A DNA stretch of 61,897 nucleotides from Ruminococcus sp. (GTDB lineage: Bacteria; Bacillota; Clostridia; Oscillospirales; Ruminococcaceae), in contig JAEELF010000023.1 in NCBI GenBank assembly GCA_016288815.1, positions 1-61,897 on the forward strand. The letters are read 5' to 3'. This document shows positions 52,841 through 61,597 of this stretch, in pieces (the first letter of the stretch is position 1; every line of letters begins with the position of its first letter). Made by a program: the position numbers and the translations under genes. The notes beneath the pieces are model-generated. The model made no database searches, was not told the DNA's origin, and worked only from the letters and a program-made list of their open reading frames with translations.

Positions 52841-53806
52841 TTACCGTGTCAGCTTTACTGCTGCCCAGCCTTCCTTGACGTTAGCCTCGGGCGAGCGGAA
52901 GCCCACTCCCTCGAGCGCGCTCACTACCTCGTCCATGCGCTCCTCGATGATGCCGGAAACTATAAGTGTTCCGCCGTCTCTGAGGTAGCGGACGAAATAG
53001 TCCTTCATCGCGATCAGTACGTCCGCGACGATGTTAGCCGTGATGACGTCGTACTTAGAGTCGATGATGTCTGCGAGCTTCGCGTCGGTGAGGATATTGC
53101 CATAATATGCTGTGTACTTTTCGGGCGGGATATGGTTCTTTGCAGCGTTCTCGCGTGCAGTTGCAGCAGCGTTCTCCTCGATGTCCACAGCAACAGCACC
53201 GGAAGCTCCGAGGAGCACCGCTCCTATCGAGAGTATGCCGCTGCCGCAGCCCATGTCGAGCACCCTGTCCCCTGCTCTCAGGCTCTTTTCAAGCAGCTCC
53301 AGACACAGACGTGTCGTGTGGTGCTGTCCCGTGCCGAAGCTCGAGGCGGGGTCTATCTCCAGTATTATACGGTCATCGTCGGAGTCGTATTCCTCCCACG
53401 ATGGCTTGATGACGAGCTTCTCGCCTACCTTCAGCGGCTTGAAATACTGCTTCCAGTTGTTTGCCCAGTCCTCCTCGCGTATGCTTGAAAGCTCTGCGAC
53501 GAGCCTGCCGTACTCTCCCGATGTGTCGTAAGCCTTCATTTCGGCAAGCATTGACCTTATCGACGCGAGCATATCCGCGCCCTGCTCGTTGCCGGGCAGA
53601 TAGACGGTCACGGTCGTCTCGCACTCGGAGAGACCGAGCAGATCCTCGTCGATGTAGTCCCACTGACCGTTCTTATTGCCGAGGAATTCGTTGAAATCCT
53701 CAGCGTCCTTGATGACGAAGCCCTTGATACCTATGTCCATGAGCTTCGCGCACAGCAGTTCAATCCCTGCCGTGGCTGTGTAGATGTTGACCTCAGTCCA
53801 TTCCAT
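52841..53806 (-). CDS. prmA: Ribosomal protein L11 methyltransferase
   Basis: Methylates ribosomal protein L11 using SAM. 321 residues: an N-terminal substrate-recognition domain (MEWTEVNIYTATAGIELL), then the methyltransferase with PASSFGTGQHHTTRLCLELL, the SAM loop VLDMGCGSGILSIGA, VDIEENA and the catalytic NIVADVL motif. GGAGGT lies just before the ATG, overlapping the end of the protease gene spacer (15 nt). Confidence 0.95.
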   Translation of the reverse strand: MEWTEVNIYTATAGIELLCAKLMDIGIKGFVIKDAEDFNEFLGNKNGQWDYIDEDLLGLSECETTVTVYLPGNEQGADMLASIRSMLAEMKAYDTSGEYGRLVAELSSIREEDWANNWKQYFKPLKVGEKLVIKPSWEEYDSDDDRIILEIDPASSFGTGQHHTTRLCLELLEKSLRAGDRVLDMGCGSGILSIGAVLLGASGAVAVDIEENAAATARENAAKNHIPPEKYTAYYGNILTDAKLADIIDSKYDVITANIVADVLIAMKDYFVRYLRDGGTLIVSGIIEERMDEVVSALEGVGFRSPEANVKEGWAAVKLTR

Positions 53807-53821
53807 TCGGGGAACCTCCGT

Positions 53822-54967
53822 TTATTTGCATATGAGCTGCAGATAGCTCATGACGTCTGCTGTATTCACAGCGCCGTCGCCGTTTATGTCGGCAGCGGAT
53901 ATCTCGCAGCTGCGCAGTACGGAAACTCCGTACGGCAGGTATGTAAGGCTCTTGAAGTACTCATTGAGCAGTGCGAGATCATAGCAGTCGATAGAACCGT
54001 CGCCGTTTATGTCGCCGGCGGTGAGCACAGGCTCAGCGCCAGTGTAAGTGAGCTTGGTGATGTCTATCCACACGGGAGCGCCGTTTATCTTGACGAGTCC
54101 CCTGCCGTCAGAGACCTGGAGCACAGAGACGATGTTTCCGCTGCGCAGCTCGGCCATCAGCTCTGCGTCCTCGCTGTCGGAGACATAGATACTGAGCGGC
54201 TCGAAGCCTGTGTAGCAATACTCGCCGAGCTCGTAGGTGTCGTCAGGAGCGGCAGTAACTGTGGTAGTAGTCGTAACGGGCTCAGTTGTGACGGGAGCCG
54301 TGGTAGTCGTTGTTACTTCGGTGACTGTTGTTGTAGTCTCCTCGGCTGAGCCGGGAGCTGTGAATGCCGGGGGCGGGTTCTTTCCGGTGAAGACCTCGTA
54401 TTCAAGTATGCCGGAATTGTCGTATGCGTCGAACAGGAGCACGTCGTCCTTCGCGGGGTCGATCATGTAGACGTCGTTCCCAACAACGCCCTCAACGAAT
54501 ACCCAGTGCCAGTTGACGTTGACGATGACATAGTAGCCCGCGTCCATGCGTGCCTTGATCTCAGCAGCCTTGCCAGCCTGATCCGAGCTCTTGAACTGAG
54601 TGTAGTCCACAACACGGACATCAGGCAGCACCTGAGTGATCGTTGCCCAGCTCGCGATAGCTCCGCCTGAGGTGAAGCCGCCGAGTGCACTCATTGAATT
54701 AGCGAATGTGCCGGGGTTAAATGTCTCGGGGTCCTTCTCGCCTGAATGTACCGCGAGTATCGCGATAGACGTTACCAGACAGCCCGACTTCGCTATGGTG
54801 GAGCCGCCTATCGGTACATTTCCCCAGCGCGGGTCCATCTGGCTCCAGAGGTGGTAATCCTCCTCGGCGCGGACAGAGGGCGACGTTGTTGATATCCCTG
54901 TCAGCGCTGCCATGAATGTCAGCAGTGCAAGGATAACGCTTAGCAAACTTTTTCTGATACTGTGCAT
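53822..54967 (-). CDS. Dockerin-bearing C39-type cysteine peptidase
   Basis: A 381-residue secreted protein. Signal peptide (about 1-35), a C39-like papain-fold domain (about 38-195) with catalytic Cys in STIAKSGCLVTSIAI and likely His in NVNWHWVFVEGV followed by Asp in YMIDPAKDD, a Thr-rich linker (about 205-243), a small SH3-like domain (about 250-312), and a dockerin (GDINGDGSIDCYDLALLNE and ADINGDGAVNTADVMSYLQ, about 320-378). Peptidases are known minor cellulosome parts. ATG at 54967, with TTGGAGG upstream; the longer frame from 54982 would start within the ribosome site. Confidence 0.88.
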   Translation of the reverse strand: MHSIRKSLLSVILALLTFMAALTGISTTSPSVRAEEDYHLWSQMDPRWGNVPIGGSTIAKSGCLVTSIAILAVHSGEKDPETFNPGTFANSMSALGGFTSGGAIASWATITQVLPDVRVVDYTQFKSSDQAGKAAEIKARMDAGYYVIVNVNWHWVFVEGVVGNDVYMIDPAKDDVLLFDAYDNSGILEYEVFTGKNPPPAFTAPGSAEETTTTVTEVTTTTTAPVTTEPVTTTTTVTAAPDDTYELGEYCYTGFEPLSIYVSDSEDAELMAELRSGNIVSVLQVSDGRGLVKINGAPVWIDITKLTYTGAEPVLTAGDINGDGSIDCYDLALLNEYFKSLTYLPYGVSVLRSCEISAADINGDGAVNTADVMSYLQLICK

Positions 54968-55050
54968 TTTGATTACCTCCAATGCTGATCCGGTCCTTCC
55001 TCCGGATCATTGTCATGGCGGCGTGCCGACACATTCTGTAAAGCTCGTCT

Positions 55051-57324
55051 TTATTTCTGTGTCAGCGCACCAGAGTTTGTTGCGCGTCTCTTTTTTCTTC
55101 TGTTCTGTCGGTAAGCGGTGAAAGCCGCTTCGTATATCTGTACAGCTGCGTCCCTCTCGTCTGATGTGAGGTCGGCGCCGCCGTATTCAGCCTTGTCGAA
55201 CAAGACTGCGAGCGGGAGTATATCCGCTCCCGAGAATGCCGCGACAGCCTGTGCAGCCTCGCGGGAGGTGTTTCCCCTCTCAACGCCGTACAGCCTGCAC
55301 AGTCTGTGCATCGCCGAGCGGACTGCTCTGCCGGGCTCTCTGCGGCGCATGAGCATGAGGAATATCTTGTGCGAAATGATCGGATAGAGCAGTATGCCGA
55401 GCAGCAGCAGGACTGCCATTGCGAACATCACTGCGCCTGCCCTTGTGAGGAGCTTCGTCGCGGTGCCGGTGGTCTGCTGTGGGATATAGTCTGTTACAGT
55501 CGGCTCGAACGACATCCAGCCCGCTCCCCTGATATACAGTTCGGGGTAGGCGTGGGCGTCTGCGACCATGACGACCATGTTTGTGCCGAGCTTCTCGTTC
55601 TTGTACTCGCGGCTCATGTTGTAGCCCTCGCAGAAACGCGCGGGAATGCCTACAGACCTCGCCATGAGCACCATTGCTGTTGCGTATTCGTAGCAGACAC
55701 CGCGCTTTGACTCAAAGAGAAAGGTCTCGGCATTGGCATTGCTGCCCTTGACATACGCTGGATCGTAGCTGAAGCCGCTCGAATAGAACCAGCTCTCGAG
55801 CGCCTTGGCTTTTTCATAGTCGGTACCGCAGTCCTGAGTTATCTCCTCGGCGAGGGCACGTATGCGCTCGCTGCCGTAATAGTTCAGGAGGACGTCGGAG
55901 TAGTCGGTGCGGTACTTTATATCGCGGTCGAGCGCTCTGCAAAGAGTTCCGAGGTAGTCCCTGTCCTTTTTGGGAGAGGAATCATACTCCTCATTGAGGA
56001 CTTCAAGCGCGTCCTCGAGGATATCCCCGTAATCCTCGCGGCAGAGTGCCTCAGCCGCAGTACGGTTCTCGCGGTCCGAGAAGAACTCGTCCGCGCTGTA
56101 TGTAAAGGTAAAGGTGTCTGTGCTTTTGAAGTAACCGTCTGTGCAGTAGATCAGCCCGGAGTTTATCAGGGCTATCTCCTCGTCGGAGGTGGAATCGTCG
56201 AGCGACACAGCGAACTGCGGCGCCGGGGCGAACTGAGCCTCGGAGGAGACGCCTCGTATGGTCATCTCACGCTGCTCGGGATAGTCTATAATGAATCCGG
56301 CGATGTCGGAGATGTCATACTCCTCCGCGAAGTCATCGCTGCGGTATGCTGCCTCAGAAACGGCTTCGAGAACGCTCCCGACTGGGAACATCTCCACCGG
56401 GTAGGAGGTATATCTGCTGACATACTTTGAATCGGAGTCGCGGGCTGTCCACGAATCAGTGGTCAGGCTGTACTCGGAGTAGGAGGCGGTTTTCAGCCTC
56501 AGGGGCTCCTGTGCGCTGACAAAATAGACAGGGACCTCACTGTTGTTATTGCGGAAATTGTCGTTGGAGGTAGTGTCGCGGAAGACATTCAGCATCGCTA
56601 TAAGGCGGTCTGTGTACTTATCCGCGTCGATGAGCTGCTCGAGGTAGGTTCGGTCAGCCTCGACCTCCGGCTTCGGCACCACTGCCGCTGCCACTGCGAA
56701 AACGATCGCGTATGCCGCGACGGTCCTCCATGTCTCTGTATGCTCTATGACCCTGATCTCGCCGGTCTCGTTGAGGGTCCTGTAGCGCACCATGAGGAGG
56801 ATATATCCCACGGCTATCAGTATGATGAAGAGCGTGGGCATCTTCTCGTATTCCTTACCGTAAAGCTCGAAAGGCACCATGACTATCAGGAAGTTCATGA
56901 ACAGCCTGTAGCGCACTCGGGTAAAGTAGTACACGACGGACATCATGAACATCACGAAGAAGATGTACACCGAGAAGGTGTACCAAAGGTTGAAGTCCAT
57001 GGCGTCCTGCGGGGTCAGGAACCATACCATCCACGAGAGCGGGTAGTTAAGGTGACCAATCTCCGCACACTGTCCCGACAGCCACATCGCTGCGGCGAAT
57101 ACTGCCACATATATGACGCCGCCGATGAGATTGTGCTTCTGCATGAAGTCGAACAGCCTGAACAGCACGACTCCCGCGATGAGCGTCACGAGCCCGTACA
57201 CAAAGGTCATGCTGCTGTGGTAGTGGTGCATTATAGCCATGACCATAAGTGTCGTGTAGAGCAGTATCGGGTCGAAGAATATGCCGGCGAGCCTTTCGGC
57301 ACGCTTTTTGTTAGTTTCCTTCAT
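55051..57324 (-). CDS. Transglutaminase-like membrane protein (TgpA/DUF3488 type)
   Basis: A 757-residue protein. Five or six N-terminal helices (about 15-215), a large extracytoplasmic region (about 220-640) with a transglutaminase-like domain whose catalytic Cys is in RGVCYEYATAMVLMARSVG, His in ADAHAYPELYI and acid in FEPT, then one helix (about 645-670) and a DUF4129-type tail (to 757). It forms the classic trio with DUF58 and MoxR; such sets are thought to act in envelope assembly or stress. Starts 2 nt after the DUF58 gene. Confidence 0.93.
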   Translation of the reverse strand: MKETNKKRAERLAGIFFDPILLYTTLMVMAIMHHYHSSMTFVYGLVTLIAGVVLFRLFDFMQKHNLIGGVIYVAVFAAAMWLSGQCAEIGHLNYPLSWMVWFLTPQDAMDFNLWYTFSVYIFFVMFMMSVVYYFTRVRYRLFMNFLIVMVPFELYGKEYEKMPTLFIILIAVGYILLMVRYRTLNETGEIRVIEHTETWRTVAAYAIVFAVAAAVVPKPEVEADRTYLEQLIDADKYTDRLIAMLNVFRDTTSNDNFRNNNSEVPVYFVSAQEPLRLKTASYSEYSLTTDSWTARDSDSKYVSRYTSYPVEMFPVGSVLEAVSEAAYRSDDFAEEYDISDIAGFIIDYPEQREMTIRGVSSEAQFAPAPQFAVSLDDSTSDEEIALINSGLIYCTDGYFKSTDTFTFTYSADEFFSDRENRTAAEALCREDYGDILEDALEVLNEEYDSSPKKDRDYLGTLCRALDRDIKYRTDYSDVLLNYYGSERIRALAEEITQDCGTDYEKAKALESWFYSSGFSYDPAYVKGSNANAETFLFESKRGVCYEYATAMVLMARSVGIPARFCEGYNMSREYKNEKLGTNMVVMVADAHAYPELYIRGAGWMSFEPTVTDYIPQQTTGTATKLLTRAGAVMFAMAVLLLLGILLYPIISHKIFLMLMRRREPGRAVRSAMHRLCRLYGVERGNTSREAAQAVAAFSGADILPLAVLFDKAEYGGADLTSDERDAAVQIYEAAFTAYRQNRRKKRRATNSGALTQK

Positions 57325-57326
57325 AT

Positions 57327-58493
57327 CTATACCAGTTTGAGATCGTTGTCGTCGTCAAGATACCAGAGCTTAGCGCCGGAGGTATTCGGCGTTGCGGGAG
57401 ATGTACCGATGACAGTGATAGTATCCGGGCTCCCGGAGCGTTCACGCAGCGCGGCGATATCCGCACCGGCGTCGGTCGTTGCGATGACGCAGGCTACCGC
57501 GGAATCTGACCGCAGGAGCTCCGTGTGTTTGTCCGATAACACCTTCACAGCGAGCACCCTCAGCAGGAGCTGTGCAGGCTGGTCGGGGTTCTCCACGCTC
57601 TCCTCGGCGGTCTCGCCACGGGAGTCGCGGTATATGAAATTGCAGGCTATCCCCTGCTTTACGAGAAGCGTGAGCAGTCCGAACACTGAGCGCAGCAGCT
57701 TTTCTTCGTCGGGAAGAGCCTTTGACAGGTCTGCTCCGCTCTTGCGGTAGAGGTCGAGCACTACTGACGGCTGGACCGATGAGGCTGCCTCGTCAAGACG
57801 TACCATGAGCTTGTCCCGCTTGGAGGAGAGCTTCCAGTTGATGCGCTTGAGCGGGTCGCCCTGGACGTATTCCCTGTGCTCGTAGCCGGGAGCAGTGTTG
57901 GCACTGAAGAGCATAGAAGTCTCTTCGTCAGCTTCGTTGTCGCTCGTGAGGACTATGTCCGCGATATTGCGGAAGAGCTCGTTTGAGGACTTGATATCGG
58001 GTATATCAGGTATAACACCAACCGATGCAGGCTGCGGGAGCGGTGTCTTTATCCTGAACCGCATGAATCCGAGGAAGCCGCAGACGTACACCTGCGAGAG
58101 CCCTACGGAGCCGTTGCCGCCGGTCTGCGCCGGGACGGTGTAGTTGAATTCTTTTTTCTGCGCGCCGAACAGAGCAAAGCGGTACGACGCTGCCGTCTGT
58201 CCGAATACCTCAGAGGCGGACGGCACTATCTCGAGTATCGCGACCGGGAGCGCACCAGACTTCTCAACGGTAACGGTGACTTTGAGATCGCTGCCCTTGT
58301 TAACATATGCGTCGCAGCGGAAACTCAGCTTCACGCGATCCCGCGACCACAGCACGAGCAGCAGCGACACGAGCGGCGAAAGTACGAGAAATGCGAGCAG
58401 TATCATGCCCATTTCGCCGTCAACGTAGAATGTGAAGATGTACAGCAGGAATACGACGGCGAGCACCGACAAAGCGGTCTTGAACCACTTCAT
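57327..58493 (-). CDS. DUF58 domain-containing protein
   Basis: A 388-residue protein with two N-terminal helices (about 5-48), a beta-rich domain, and the DUF58 core YVQGDPLKRINWKLSSKRDKL (about 220-240) followed by a vWA-like fold (PSVVLDLYRKSG). Works with MoxR ATPases, probably as a substrate-binding adaptor. Starts 2 nt after moxR and 2 nt before the transglutaminase gene, so translation is tightly coupled. Confidence 0.94.
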   Translation of the reverse strand: MKWFKTALSVLAVVFLLYIFTFYVDGEMGMILLAFLVLSPLVSLLLVLWSRDRVKLSFRCDAYVNKGSDLKVTVTVEKSGALPVAILEIVPSASEVFGQTAASYRFALFGAQKKEFNYTVPAQTGGNGSVGLSQVYVCGFLGFMRFRIKTPLPQPASVGVIPDIPDIKSSNELFRNIADIVLTSDNEADEETSMLFSANTAPGYEHREYVQGDPLKRINWKLSSKRDKLMVRLDEAASSVQPSVVLDLYRKSGADLSKALPDEEKLLRSVFGLLTLLVKQGIACNFIYRDSRGETAEESVENPDQPAQLLLRVLAVKVLSDKHTELLRSDSAVACVIATTDAGADIAALRERSGSPDTITVIGTSPATPNTSGAKLWYLDDDNDLKLV

Positions 58494-58495
58494 GG

Positions 58496-59431
58496 TCAGC
58501 TCATCGCCGGGACTTCACAGTCCGCGAGGATGCTCCTGATGTAGCCCTCAGATGTGCCGAAGGCTGTTTTGCCCTGCGGCGAGAGGATAACTCTGTGCGC
58601 GAGCACCGGCACTGCAACGGCTTTGACGTCGTCGGGAGTGACGTATTCGCGCTCGTAGATGTATGCAAAAGCCTTGGCGGCTTTGTACAGCGAGATGCTT
58701 CCGCGCGGGCTGACTCCGAGGACGGTGTTCCTGTCGCCGCGCGTCATGGAAACTAAGCTTACGATGTAGTCCTTCACCTGATCGGAGACGCGGACCTGAC
58801 GTACCTCCGCCTGCATAGCGGTGATGTCGTCAACGGTCATCGCGGGCTCTGTGATGAATTCAATGGGATTGTGCATTTCGGTGCGCTCGAGGATAGACTT
58901 CTCCTCGCCCTCAGACGGGTAACCCATTGAGAGCTTCATGAAGAAGCGGTCCATCTGCGCTTCGGGGAGATGGAAGGTACCATAGGTCTCTACGGGGTTC
59001 TGCGTTGCCATAACGAGGAAGGGCTTGGGGAGGACGTGGGTCTCGCCGTCGAGGCTTATCTGGCGCTCCTCCATAGCCTCAAGCAGGGCTGACTGCACCT
59101 TCGGCGAAGCACGGTTTATCTCGTCTGCGAGGAGGAAGTTGCAGATGACTGCGCCCTCACGATAGACGAATTCGCCGGACTTCGAGTCGAGCATGGTAAA
59201 GCCTGAGATATCAGAGGGCATGACGTCGGGAGTGAGCTGGATACGCTTGAAGCTACCGCCGATAGATCGCGCAAGTGCTGTGATGAGCTGCGTCTTGCCA
59301 ACTCCGGGGACGTCCTCGAGAAGGACATGGCCCTCGCAGAGCAGCGCCGCGATGAGCTTGAGTACTGTATCTTCCTTGCCGACTATGACCTTGCCGACCG
59401 AATCTGCAAGTCTGCTGATGTTATGGTTCAT
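58496..59431 (-). CDS. MoxR-family AAA+ ATPase
   Basis: A 311-residue chaperone-type AAA+ protein. Walker A EDVPGVGKTQLI, Walker B LLADEINRASPKVQSALLEAM, sensor MATQNPVETYGTFHLPEAQMDRF, and C-terminal GVSPRGSISLYKAAKAFA. First gene of the moxR-DUF58-TgpA operon, behind a good SigA promoter. Confidence 0.95.
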   Translation of the reverse strand: MNHNISRLADSVGKVIVGKEDTVLKLIAALLCEGHVLLEDVPGVGKTQLITALARSIGGSFKRIQLTPDVMPSDISGFTMLDSKSGEFVYREGAVICNFLLADEINRASPKVQSALLEAMEERQISLDGETHVLPKPFLVMATQNPVETYGTFHLPEAQMDRFFMKLSMGYPSEGEEKSILERTEMHNPIEFITEPAMTVDDITAMQAEVRQVRVSDQVKDYIVSLVSMTRGDRNTVLGVSPRGSISLYKAAKAFAYIYEREYVTPDDVKAVAVPVLAHRVILSPQGKTAFGTSEGYIRSILADCEVPAMS

Positions 59432-59471
59432 ATATTACCTCACTGAATCGTATAATAGTCCATTTAAACAC

Positions 59472-59500
59472 ATTATAACACATATGCACAAAAAATGCAA
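59472..59500 (-). promoter_or_regulatory. SigA promoter of the moxR operon
   Basis: Minus strand TTGCAT (59495-59500), 17 nt, TATAAT (59472-59477). Confidence 0.8.
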
Positions 59501-59560
59501 CCTTTAGAGCCGAAATTTTCTTTGAATTTTCACATAAGGTGCGGAAAATGTCCCTTTAGT

Positions 59561-59592
59561 AAAAAAAGAACGCACCGGGGCTGCCGGTGCGT
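59561..59592 (-). terminator. Terminator of the SHOCT membrane protein gene
   Basis: A 9-bp stem ACGCACCGG/CCGGTGCGT is flanked by an A7 run on the plus strand (U-run on the minus transcript). Confidence 0.9.
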
Positions 59593-59606
59593 CCATGCAT
59601 TTTCAG

Positions 59607-60476
59607 TTATTTAAGAAGCTCTCTGAGCTTAGCATCGTACTCATCCTGAGTTATCTCGCCGGTATTCAGCTTTGCACGAAGCTGCTTGAGCTCGTCTGCG
59701 GAGCCCATGTCATTCATGTCCTGCTGGACCTGAGCAGACGGGAGCGGATAAGCGTCACTGCTGCCGGTGGAGTTGTCGGACGTATCGTCGAAGGATGTGA
59801 AATCGTCCTTCGGGCGGCGCGAGCCCTTGATAAGTCTGAAGATCAGGTATGCTCCGAGTGCGATAAGTGCGAAGCCGATAAGCGTGAGCACGAGTGCCAG
59901 AGATGTGATCTTGCCGTCAACGATACGCTTATCAGCGACGTCAGACAAGCTGAGCCCCTGATAATCACAGCACTCGTCACGGTACTTGATGTAATCGTCG
60001 TCAGAAGGCTGTGCGGCAAGCTTTCCGGTTATCTGGATACCGTCGGGCAAGCCATTCGAATAGTCACCGTTCTCGAAGATGATATTCCACTCATTGATAA
60101 GGCCGTCGAGCTTCGATTTGAGAGTCTTGTTCGAGGTCGAGAAAACAACGTAGTATTCGTCGTAGTCTTCATCCTCTTCCAAGTACTTCATAAGTGTATC
60201 CTCATCGAAATTCGCAACGAGGTAATAGTATGTCTCGGTCTTTCCGGTAGGGATACCGTAGTTTGTGCGGGTCTCCTCGTAGATCGCAAAGCACTCCAGA
60301 GGATAGAATATCTCGCCCTCAACTGCTGCCTTGCCCGAGAATTCGGACTGCTTGGCTGTGTTGAGATCGATCTTCTTGCCGCTGATGAACAGCATCGCGT
60401 CCGGCATGAATGCGAACAGCATGATTATGCCGATAAGCAGCGGCATAAGTGAAAATGATAATTTTTTGTTTTTCAT
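59607..60476 (-). CDS. Membrane protein with C-terminal SHOCT domain
   Basis: A 289-residue protein. Helix 1 (about 9-30), an extracytoplasmic domain (about 35-185) containing a CC pair in YRDECCDYQG, helix 2 (about 190-212), a low-complexity Asp/Ser linker, and a C-terminal SHOCT motif LRAKLNTGEITQDEYDAKLREL (about 265-288). SHOCT domains mediate oligomerisation. The function is unknown; it resembles the DUF6709-like membrane proteins but this is uncertain. Confidence 0.8.
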   Translation of the reverse strand: MKNKKLSFSLMPLLIGIIMLFAFMPDAMLFISGKKIDLNTAKQSEFSGKAAVEGEIFYPLECFAIYEETRTNYGIPTGKTETYYYLVANFDEDTLMKYLEEDEDYDEYYVVFSTSNKTLKSKLDGLINEWNIIFENGDYSNGLPDGIQITGKLAAQPSDDDYIKYRDECCDYQGLSLSDVADKRIVDGKITSLALVLTLIGFALIALGAYLIFRLIKGSRRPKDDFTSFDDTSDNSTGSSDAYPLPSAQVQQDMNDMGSADELKQLRAKLNTGEITQDEYDAKLRELLK

Positions 60477-60506
60477 GATATTTCTCCAATAATTCCTTTA
60501 TTATAC

Positions 60507-60537
60507 AAAAGCAGTCCGCAGCTATCCCGCGGACTGC
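60507..60537 (-). terminator. Terminator of rpsB-tsf
   Basis: A 9-bp stem GCAGTCCGC/GCGGACTGC (60511-60519, 60529-60537) has the minus-strand tail TTTTGTAT. Confidence 0.88.
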
Positions 60538-60550
60538 CTTATATCCCCTA

Positions 60551-61468
60551 TTACTTGATCATCTTTGCGATCTCGTCAGCAAGGTTATCTTCCTTCTTCT
60601 CGATACCCTCGCCGCGCTCGTAGCGAACAACGTCAACTACCTTGATAGTGCCGCCGAGCTTCTTAGCCTCAGCGTCAACATAGCCCTGAACTGTGAGCTT
60701 GTCGTCCTTGACGAAAGCCTGCTCGAGGAGGCAGTTCTCGCTGTAGTACTTGCCTACCTTGCCCTCTACGATCTTTACTCTTACCTGCTCGGGCTTGTTA
60801 GCCATCTTAGGATCCTCGGACATCTGAGCGAGCATGATCTCCTTCTCCTTCTCAAGCACCTCAGCGGGTACCTGCTCACGGCAGAGGTACGGAGCATTAA
60901 GAGCTGCGGACTGCATAGCAACGTCCTTACCAATAGCTGCTACCTGATCTGCGGAGAGGTCAGTGTCGAGCTTTACCATAACGCCGATGCTGCCGCCGTT
61001 GTGGATATAGGAAGCGAGCTTGCCCTCGAATCTTACGAAACGACGGATAACGATGTTCTCGCGGATCTTCATGCCTGCGAGCTCTGTGAGAGCCTCGCCT
61101 ACTGTGCCTGTGCCGCCTACGAGCTTCTCGTTCTTGAGAGCCTCAACGTCAGCGGGGTTTGTAGCGATGATAGTCTTTGCAACAGCGTCAACGAAGTTTC
61201 TGATGTCGTCTGTGTTAGCAGCGAAGTCTGTCTCGGTGTTAACCTCGAGGAGAACGCCCTTGTCGCCGTCAACGATAGCAGCAACTACGCCCTCAGCAGC
61301 AGCTCTGCCGCTCTTCTTAGCCTGTGTAGCGAGTCCTTTTTCTCTGAGGAACTCGATAGCCTTGTCCATATCGCCGTCATTTTCCTCAAGAGCCTTCTTG
61401 CAGTCCATCATGCCTACGCCTGTGGACTTCATAAGCTCCTTTATCTCTGCAACGGAAACCTTACCCAT
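60551..61468 (-). CDS. tsf: Elongation factor Ts
   Basis: Nucleotide exchange factor for EF-Tu. 305 residues: N-terminal UBA domain with TGVGMMDCKKALEENDGDMD, core TETDFAANTDDIRNFV, coiled-coil and C-terminal module. ATG follows AGGAGG. Downstream of rpsB as usual, separated by a palindromic element. Confidence 0.97.
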   Translation of the reverse strand: MGKVSVAEIKELMKSTGVGMMDCKKALEENDGDMDKAIEFLREKGLATQAKKSGRAAAEGVVAAIVDGDKGVLLEVNTETDFAANTDDIRNFVDAVAKTIIATNPADVEALKNEKLVGGTGTVGEALTELAGMKIRENIVIRRFVRFEGKLASYIHNGGSIGVMVKLDTDLSADQVAAIGKDVAMQSAALNAPYLCREQVPAEVLEKEKEIMLAQMSEDPKMANKPEQVRVKIVEGKVGKYYSENCLLEQAFVKDDKLTVQGYVDAEAKKLGGTIKVVDVVRYERGEGIEKKEDNLADEIAKMIK

Positions 61469-61513
61469 TGTGATTACCTCCTGATAATTATTTAAAACGT
61501 TTCGTTATAAAAC

Positions 61514-61578
61514 TGTAGGGGCTGGTGTCCCCGACAGCCCGCACAATGTCAGGGACGTCGAGGACACCGTCCCCTACA
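61514..61578. repeat. Palindromic REP-like element between rpsB and tsf
   Basis: Two 22-nt arms (61514-61535 and 61557-61578), inverted with a few mismatches: TGTAGGGG...GTGTCC opposite GGACAC...CCCCTACA, with a nested GACA/TGTC. It starts with the same TGTAGGGG as the cluster at 51310. It lies inside the operon and could fold in the mRNA. Confidence 0.7.
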
Positions 61579-61597
61579 TCAGATACTTGATTTAAGA

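Noticed and set aside
54986..55010. GATCCGG/CCGGATC hairpin between the transglutaminase and protease genes as a terminator
   Set aside because: The stem is followed by AGCATT with no U-run, so read-through is more likely.
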